The position numbers were made by a program, and so were the translations under genes. A model generated the notes under the pieces. The model did no database searches. It had not been told where the DNA came from and saw only the letters and a program-made list of their open reading frames with translations. From Nostoc favosum CHAB5714 (GTDB lineage Bacteria; Cyanobacteriota; Cyanobacteriia; Cyanobacteriales; Nostocaceae): a stretch of 52,346 nucleotides of DNA. Below, piece after piece: positions 44,401 to 50,093 of the stretch. The stretch is taken from NCBI RefSeq assembly GCF_020829495.1, contig NZ_JAIVFQ010000054.1, positions 1 to 52,346 on the forward strand, in the 5' to 3' direction. Numbering within the stretch: position 1 is the first letter of the stretch; every line of letters begins with the position of its first letter.

Positions 44401-47400
44401 TCAGTTGAGCATAATCACAGTTTTGCACTAACCGCACTACACTGCGATGGGGTACACACACACCCTTAGGTACTCCTGTTGAGCCGGAGGTATACATCAC
44501 ATAAGCGAGATTTTCTGGTGTGGTATAGCTGACAGGGTTGGTTATGGGTTGTTGAGCAATACTTTGCCAATCATTATCAAAACAGAAAATTGGCAGTTCC
44601 AAAGATGATTTTGTAAATTCCTCTTTCCCTCTCTGCACCTGGGCGCGACGGACACTTTCCTCAACTTTGGGAACCCCCGCACGGAAGTGTCCTCCTCTGC
44701 GTGAGCTTTTCACGTCATGTGGAAAAGTCAACGCCAAACCTAACCCCCCAGCCCCCAACCCTTGTAGGGAATCGGGAGAATTCAAAGCCTCTCTCCTCTT
44801 AGGAGAGAGGTTTGGAGAGAGGTTTTGCAAATCCTCTGAAAAGTCAGTTGCGTCTAGGCGTGATTTTATCCCTTCAATGTATTGCTCTTGAGTTAGCAAC
44901 ACTTGCACTTGAGCATCCTGAATCAAAAATGCTAAACGCTCACTTGGATAGTTAACATCCAACGGCAGATAAAAACCGCCTGCTTTGAGAATTCCCAATA
45001 TTCCTATGAGAAAATCAACAGAACGTTCTACACAAATACCAACACCTACCTCTGGCTTGACTCCCAAAGATTTAAGATAGTGGGCAAGTTGATTCGCTTT
45101 GCTATTGAGTTCTGCATAAGTTAAAGCTTGATTTTCATAAATTACGGCAATGGCATCACCCGATTTTGCTACCTGCTGCTCGAATAATTCGTGAATACAT
45201 TGAGGCGGATGATATATTGCTGCACTACCCAAGCTGATAATTTGCTGAATTTCTACCTGCCTCATCAAAGATAAATCAGAAATCCTCTGTGTTGGCTCTG
45301 AAGTAATGCTTGTTAATAAAGTTTGTAAGTGTTCTGTAAACCGATTAATTGTAGTTTCTGCAAACAAATCGCAGTTATATTCCCATTTGCCTTGCAATCC
45401 GGTGCTTGTTTTTGCGATCATCAAGGTAAGGTCAAACTTTGCCGTACCGCCATCGATTTCTATGGGACTCCAGCGCAACCCAGTTAATTCTATTGGTTGG
45501 GTGGGGGCATTCTCTACAACCAGCATTACCTGAAATAATGGCGAGTGACTTAGCGATCGCAACGGTTGTAATGTTTCAACTACCTGCTCAAATGGTACAT
45601 CCTGATGAGCATAAGCTGCTAAGACAATTTCCCGCACCTGTGGCAATAATTCGGCAACACTAGGATTATCTGCTAAGGAAATTCGCAGGGCTAGAGTGTT
45701 AGCAAAAAAACCGATTATTCCTTCAGTACCCGGATAATGACGATTGGCAATGGGGCTACCAATAACGATTTCATCTTGCTCACTATAGCGATGCAGCAGC
45801 ACACTCAACGCCAAAAATATCACCATAAACAGAGTGGTGTTCGTTTCTTGACATAAATGCTTGATTGCTTGAGTCAGTTCTAAAGATAACTCAAAACTTT
45901 GTCGCCTACCCAGAAATGTCTGTACAGCCGGACGCGGATAATCTATGGGTAATTCCAAAAGCTCTGGAACTTGCTGTAACTGCTGTCGCCAGTATTCAAG
46001 CTGATAGTCAAATTTATTATCCTGTAACCATTGTCTCTGCCAGGCGGCAAAATCGGCATATTGAATTGCTAACTCTGGCAGAGGAGAAGGCTGTCCTTGG
46101 GAAAATGCTTGGTATAAAGTTGCGATTTCTTGCGCTAAAACATCAACTGACCAACCATCGGTGATGATGTGATGCATGGTCAGTAATAATACGTTTTCAT
46201 CTGGATGTAGATATAATAAATTGACTCGTAAAAGCGGACTCTGTTCTAAGTGAAAAGGCTGCTGACTTGACCAACGAGCAAGCTGCTCAACGGTTTGGTG
46301 CTGTTGCGATGCCGTGAGTGAACTTAGGTCAATAACTGGAATAAGTATATTTGCATCAAAAGATACAACTGCCACCCCACGACCATCAACGGTGGAAAAG
46401 CTGGTACGCAACACTTCATGACGACGGACAATTTCGGTAAAGCTTTGTCTGAGGACAGTAACATTTAACTTACCACTCAGATGCAATGCCGCAGCCACGT
46501 TGTAGGATGAGTTATCTGGTTCTAATTGTGCTAAAAGCCAGAGGCGTTGTTGAGCAAAGGAAAGGGGTAAATTCTCCCTGTCATACTCCCTCACGCCACT
46601 TGCTACAACGGGGGGAACCCCCGCAACGCAGTGGCTCCCCTTGCTAAGGGGAGGGCTGGGGAGGGGTGTATTTAATGTTGATGATGCAATTACCCTCGCT
46701 AATTCAACAATAGTTGGTGTTTCAAACACCTGCCGCAATGGTATATCTATCCCAAATACCTGCTGAATTTGGGAAATCATCCGAATTACCAGCAGTGAGT
46801 GTCCACCCAGAGCAAAGAAGTTATCCTCAACTCCCACTGACTTTAAGTTCAACACCGTTTGCCAAATGCTTACCAACAATTCTTCGCTAGGTGTGCGGGG
46901 AGCCGTTACAGTTGGCCCAGGTAATTCTTCTACTTGCGGTAGCCCCTTCCGGTCAATTTTACCATTGGGAGTACGCGGCAATGCTTCCAAGAAAACAAAA
47001 TGGGCGGGAATCATATACCCTGGTAACTTCTTTGCTAAAAATTGCTGCAAATTTGATGATTTTGCAGTTATGGGAGCGATATAAGCAATTAAACGTTTGT
47101 CACCTGTTATCTGTTCACAAGCGACAACAGCAGATTCTTGTACATCTGGGTGTTGACTGAGTAACGCCTCAATTTCACCCAACTCAATGCGGAAGCCCCG
47201 AACTTTAACTTGGTGATCAAATCTTCCCAAGTACTCTATATTACCATCTTCAAGATAACGGACGCGATCGCCTGTTTTATAGAGACGCGCCCCTGTTATT
47301 TCACTAAATAAATCGGGAATAAACAAAGCAGCCGTCAAGTCAGGTCGATTTAAATAGCCTCTAGTTACACCAATTCCCCCAATGTAAAGCTCTCCTGGAA

Positions 47401-50092
47401 CTCCTACTGGGGTAGGATTTAAGTGGGAGTCGAGGATATAGGTTTTGGCATTATTAACAGCTTTGCCAATTGGCAGTTCTCGCCCTATTGTCTGAACAGT
47501 TAGCCCTGACAAATCACAGGTAGTCGTCACGATTGTTGCTTCTGTTGGGCCGTAGCTGTTCACCAAGCATACCTTTGGAGCAAGCTCCTGCCAAGTGGTT
47601 AATCGTTCTGGTAAAGCTTTTTCACCGCCGATGATGACTAATCGGACAGAATCTGGTATTGTCAAATTCATAGCTAATAATTCAGCTACAAGTTGATGCC
47701 AAAATGCAGTAGGTAAATCCAGTACTGTAATCTGCCAATCACGGCAGATTTTCAGAAACTCTGGGATGGAACTCAACATTTCGTCTGTTCGCAATACCAG
47801 CGTTGCACCCTGCACCAAACAAGGAAAAATTTCTTCGGCGGCTGCATCGAAGCTGATGGATGCAAATTGAAGAATGGAATCGCTAGGAGATATCTCATAT
47901 TCAACTATCCCAGCTTCTATATAATTTACCAAAGACTGGTGTTGAACCATCACACCTTTTGGCACACCTGTAGAGCCAGATGTATAGATGGTGTAAGCTA
48001 GGTTTTCGGATGTCATCTGAGTAGCTGGATTCTCCTCACTTTCTAGGGCAATCAATTCCCAGTCTGCATCCAAGCAAACTATAGGCGATTCCAAATCAGG
48101 TAGAACTGTTACCAAAGATTTCTGAGTTAATAGCACCGACACCTGTGAATCTGATATCATGAAAGCTAGACGTTGTTGAGGTAATCGCGGATCTAAAGGG
48201 ACATAAACCCCACCGGCTTTCAGAATGCCCAACAATCCTACAATCATTGTGATTGAGCGCTCTACGCAAATACCAACCAGAACTTCTGGTTTGACGCCCA
48301 GCTTTTTCAGATAATGAGCCAGTTGATTAGCTCGTTGATTCAGTTCTCGATAAGTAAGGTGTTTATTTTCTAGTCTTACAGCTACAGCATCAGGTGTCTT
48401 CTCCACCTGCGCTTCAAATAGTTGATGAATGCACTCTTGGCTAGAATATTTTTGTGTAGCTTGATTCCAGCTTTTAAGTAGTTGCTGCTGTTCGTTGCTT
48501 GTTAAAATTTGCAATTGTGACAACTTTTGCTGAGGATTTGTCACTATACTTGTGAGGAGATTTTCCAGGTGTCCGAGAAGACGTTCAATCGTCGCTTCAT
48601 CAAAGCGATAGCTTACATAGCTGATTTGTAATAATAGCTCCGCACCAGGAATGACTCCCAGTGTGAGTGGATAGTTAGTTTGAGCAAATCCCTGCGCGTC
48701 TTGAATCTGTAAATGGCTGTTGGCAATTTTCAGAATTGATTCTATGGAAACTGGATAGTTCTCAAATACCAATAGACTTTCAAATAAAGGTATGTCATTG
48801 GGAACTTCACTCCAGCCTTGAATTTCTACTAAGGAACTGTAGGTGTATTGCTCTGTTTCTACTTGTTGAGTTTGCAACTGCTCAAGCCAAGGAATTATTT
48901 CGGCGTGGGCATCAATTTGCACTCGCACAGGTAGAGTGTTGATAAATAAGCCAACGATGCTTTCCACATTAGCTAATTCCGGGGGACGACCGGAGACAGT
49001 TGTGCCAAATACGACATCTGTTTCCCCACTGTAGCGACTCAGAAGCAGCGCCCAAGCTCCTTGAATCAGGGTGTTGAGGGTGAGATAATGTTGGCGAACT
49101 AAGGTTTGGAGAGCCGTGGTAGTAACAGAGTCAAGCTTTCTTTGCTGCTCCCTGGTAACCGTTCCCGATTGAGTTGTAACCGTTCCCGATTGAGTTGTAA
49201 CCGTTCCCGATTGAGTTGTAACGGTTCCCGGTTTAGTTGTAACGGTTCCCGGTTTAGTTGTAACGGTTCCCGGTTTAGTTGTAACCGTTCCCGATTGAGT
49301 TGTAACGGTTCCCGATTGAGTTGTAACGGTTCCCGATTGAGTTGTAACGGTTCCCGATTGAGTTGTAACCGTTCCCGATTGAGTTGTAACCGTTCCCGAT
49401 TGAGTTGTAACCGTTCCCGATTGAGTTGTAACCGTTCCCGGCTCCCTGCTCCCTTCTAAAATCTGTGTAGGTGCTGTAAAACCCTTGAGGTTATTTCGCC
49501 AATAGATTTCAGCTTCAGTTTGATTCTGCTCCTGGAGCCAGAGAATATAATTCCGGTAGGCTGTGGGAAATGGTAACGAAACATTCTGCCCTTGACAAAA
49601 TGCTTCATATAAGGTAAAAACTTCTTTTAATAAAATCCCATTACACCAACCATCCATTAATAAATGATGGTGACTCCAGACAAACTGGTAAATATCTGCC
49701 TGTAACTGAATCATTGTACAGCGCATCAGGGGAGGCTGTTGCAAATCGAATCCCTTAGTGCGATCGCTCAAAAGAAAAGCTGTTAATTTTGTCTGCTGTT
49801 CAGCTACTTCTAGATTGCGCCAATCTAATTCTTCCCAAGGTAATTTTACATCGCTGTGTACTACCTGGAGCGGTTTTTCCAACTCTTGCCAGTGAAAAGC
49901 GGTGCAAAGAACGGTATGACGCTCGACTACACGTTGCCAAGCTTGATGAAAGGCAGTTAAATTTAGATTACCGCGAATCAGACAGCTACGCTGCTCAAAG
50001 TAAATACCAGAATTGGGAGCATACAAGGTATGAAAGAGCATTCCCTGTTGCATAGGAGAGAGTTCGTAGATGTCAGCAATAGTGGTTTCCAC
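41435..50092 (-). CDS. NRPS: C-A-PCP-C-A(Val)-PCP-E
   Basis: About 2885 residues. I start it at the GTG at 50092, one base after the upstream stop, with AAGGGG just before; an in-frame TTG at 50137 would overlap the previous gene. C1 begins IYELSPMQQGMLFHTLY (D-donor type), has HHLLMDGW, and carries a 21-bp GTVTTQS array (about residues 217-313). A1 (from about 554) has pocket D-A-E-D-I-G-S-I-V-K; the two acidic residues suggest a basic substrate such as Lys or Orn, at low confidence. PCP1 is ALGGHSLLVIRM. C2 (from about 1180) has HHIITDGWS. A2 (from about 1634) has D-A-F-W-L-G-G-T-F-K, valine. PCP2 is GLGGDSILAIQV. The E domain (from about 2350) reads HHLVIDAISW and LENYGRDF, both departing from HHxxxDG and EGHGRE. 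Further repeat insertions lie in C2, A2 and E. Confidence 0.93.
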   Translation of the reverse strand: METTIADIYELSPMQQGMLFHTLYAPNSGIYFEQRSCLIRGNLNLTAFHQAWQRVVERHTVLCTAFHWQELEKPLQVVHSDVKLPWEELDWRNLEVAEQQTKLTAFLLSDRTKGFDLQQPPLMRCTMIQLQADIYQFVWSHHHLLMDGWCNGILLKEVFTLYEAFCQGQNVSLPFPTAYRNYILWLQEQNQTEAEIYWRNNLKGFTAPTQILEGSREPGTVTTQSGTVTTQSGTVTTQSGTVTTQSGTVTTQSGTVTTQSGTVTTQSGTVTTKPGTVTTKPGTVTTKPGTVTTQSGTVTTQSGTVTTQSGTVTREQQRKLDSVTTTALQTLVRQHYLTLNTLIQGAWALLLSRYSGETDVVFGTTVSGRPPELANVESIVGLFINTLPVRVQIDAHAEIIPWLEQLQTQQVETEQYTYSSLVEIQGWSEVPNDIPLFESLLVFENYPVSIESILKIANSHLQIQDAQGFAQTNYPLTLGVIPGAELLLQISYVSYRFDEATIERLLGHLENLLTSIVTNPQQKLSQLQILTSNEQQQLLKSWNQATQKYSSQECIHQLFEAQVEKTPDAVAVRLENKHLTYRELNQRANQLAHYLKKLGVKPEVLVGICVERSITMIVGLLGILKAGGVYVPLDPRLPQQRLAFMISDSQVSVLLTQKSLVTVLPDLESPIVCLDADWELIALESEENPATQMTSENLAYTIYTSGSTGVPKGVMVQHQSLVNYIEAGIVEYEISPSDSILQFASISFDAAAEEIFPCLVQGATLVLRTDEMLSSIPEFLKICRDWQITVLDLPTAFWHQLVAELLAMNLTIPDSVRLVIIGGEKALPERLTTWQELAPKVCLVNSYGPTEATIVTTTCDLSGLTVQTIGRELPIGKAVNNAKTYILDSHLNPTPVGVPGELYIGGIGVTRGYLNRPDLTAALFIPDLFSEITGARLYKTGDRVRYLEDGNIEYLGRFDHQVKVRGFRIELGEIEALLSQHPDVQESAVVACEQITGDKRLIAYIAPITAKSSNLQQFLAKKLPGYMIPAHFVFLEALPRTPNGKIDRKGLPQVEELPGPTVTAPRTPSEELLVSIWQTVLNLKSVGVEDNFFALGGHSLLVIRMISQIQQVFGIDIPLRQVFETPTIVELARVIASSTLNTPLPSPPLSKGSHCVAGVPPVVASGVREYDRENLPLSFAQQRLWLLAQLEPDNSSYNVAAALHLSGKLNVTVLRQSFTEIVRRHEVLRTSFSTVDGRGVAVVSFDANILIPVIDLSSLTASQQHQTVEQLARWSSQQPFHLEQSPLLRVNLLYLHPDENVLLLTMHHIITDGWSVDVLAQEIATLYQAFSQGQPSPLPELAIQYADFAAWQRQWLQDNKFDYQLEYWRQQLQQVPELLELPIDYPRPAVQTFLGRRQSFELSLELTQAIKHLCQETNTTLFMVIFLALSVLLHRYSEQDEIVIGSPIANRHYPGTEGIIGFFANTLALRISLADNPSVAELLPQVREIVLAAYAHQDVPFEQVVETLQPLRSLSHSPLFQVMLVVENAPTQPIELTGLRWSPIEIDGGTAKFDLTLMIAKTSTGLQGKWEYNCDLFAETTINRFTEHLQTLLTSITSEPTQRISDLSLMRQVEIQQIISLGSAAIYHPPQCIHELFEQQVAKSGDAIAVIYENQALTYAELNSKANQLAHYLKSLGVKPEVGVGICVERSVDFLIGILGILKAGGFYLPLDVNYPSERLAFLIQDAQVQVLLTQEQYIEGIKSRLDATDFSEDLQNLSPNLSPKRREALNSPDSLQGLGAGGLGLALTFPHDVKSSRRGGHFRAGVPKVEESVRRAQVQRGKEEFTKSSLELPIFCFDNDWQSIAQQPITNPVSYTTPENLAYVMYTSGSTGVPKGVCVPHRSVVRLVQNCDYAQLSGDEILLQTAPVVFDASTFEIWGALLNGARLVILPSQQPTLEELANAIAQHQITTLWLTAGLFHLMVDEHLASLKAVKQLLAGGDVLSAVHIKKLLETYPQCRVINGYGPTEGTTFTCCYMIKDAKQINHTVPIGRAIANTQVYILDRYLNPVPIGITGELYIAGDGLARGYVNRAELTAQRFVPNPFIREWGVGGQGGQGGQGGQGDKGTRRITMPNAQSPMPNAQSPMPILYKTGDRARYLPDGNIEYLGRLDNQVKIRGFRIELGEIESVLAQHPSVQDCVVIADELKSQHKRLLAYFVQHTKLEQISLTELRQFLQQRLPDYLIPNFFIPLETLPLTLNGKVDRRMLPAPELPNEQDVILPRTDIEAILVNIWSSLLHLPQVGIHDNFFGLGGDSILAIQVISRANQAGLQLTPKQLFQYQTIAELAAVVTPVLATHAQQGIVTGSVPLTPIQHWFFEQELANLHHFNQAVFLQAKQKLQPAILISALKKLLQHHDVLRSRFVKPYPSSSYQEATVYTHLGNEAQALDLPPLIAPMHWGKFPVLPTSQEGELEGVIAQCKRKVEWQATIVEPDDDIPYVCCDLSALSATRQEAAMREISSQLQESLNITHGSLLRVANFDLGEESRLLIVIHHLVIDAISWRILLEDLQTALSQLIQGKTIDLPPKTTAFAAWAEQLQWLASSSTTLSEELDYWLSSDACGGLSLRQTVKPLPVDYLDGSNTIADADAITITLSAVETQALLKQVPSAYNTQINDVLLTACTQAISTWTKEDLVLIDLENYGRDFPGVEIDVSRTVGWFTVIYPLLLQVESSDNWGEKLKAIKEQLRIVPNRGFNYGLLRYLSKSNKISDRLQTLPSPEINFNYLGQLTVDRGQGEDLPFTLCDSISSGTPQDSQQHRRYRIEINGFVRSGQLQFDCIYSRKQYQKTTIEQLATDFCTYLQQIITHCQTPDNAGYTPSDFELANLDQQTLDQVLEMVNFEHQQF
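42724..42862. repeat. In-frame mosaic repeat in the E domain
   Basis: CCCCCAATGCATCGGGGC and TGTGTGTACACCGTAGCCTC (the motif also seen at 153 and 242), read as LPPLIAPMHWGKFPVLPTSQ and neighbouring residues. The insertion point matches that in the E domain of the 15552-24083 gene. Confidence 0.88.
43708..43834. repeat. A6-A7 loop insertion, Val A domain
   Basis: GGGCATT and GGGGATT heptads followed by CCTTGTCCT nonamers, read as GGQGGQGGQGGQGDKG and MPNAQSPMPNAQSPMP. Confidence 0.92.
44625..44845. repeat. In-frame repeats between A2 and A3 of the Val A domain
   Basis: About 70 residues of extra sequence (SPNLSPKRREALNSPDSLQG, AGVPKVEESVRRAQVQRGKE), translated from CTCTCCTCTTAGGAGAGAGG and related dispersed repeats. 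The insert lies between the A2-side LLTQEQYIEGI and the CFDNDW segment. Confidence 0.85.
46585..46670. repeat. In-frame mosaic repeat before the second C domain
   Basis: CACGCCACTTGCTACAACGG and GGGGAACCCCCGCAACGCAG, read as LNTPLPSPPLSKGSHCVAGV and PPVVASGVREYD in the PCP-C linker. It is the inverse of the unit at 34432-34532. Confidence 0.88.
49154..49440. repeat. 21-bp repeat array encoding GTVTTQS in a C domain
   Basis: Thirteen full copies and one partial copy of a 21-base unit (GGTTCCCGATTGAGTTGTAA plus C), read on the minus strand as GTVTTQS, with three central copies as GTVTTKP. Unlike the SIKDS arrays the unit has no perfect internal stem. It lies between FTAPTQILEG and REQQRKLDS, the linker between the two lobes of the C domain. 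Confidence 0.96.
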
Positions 50093-50093
50093 G

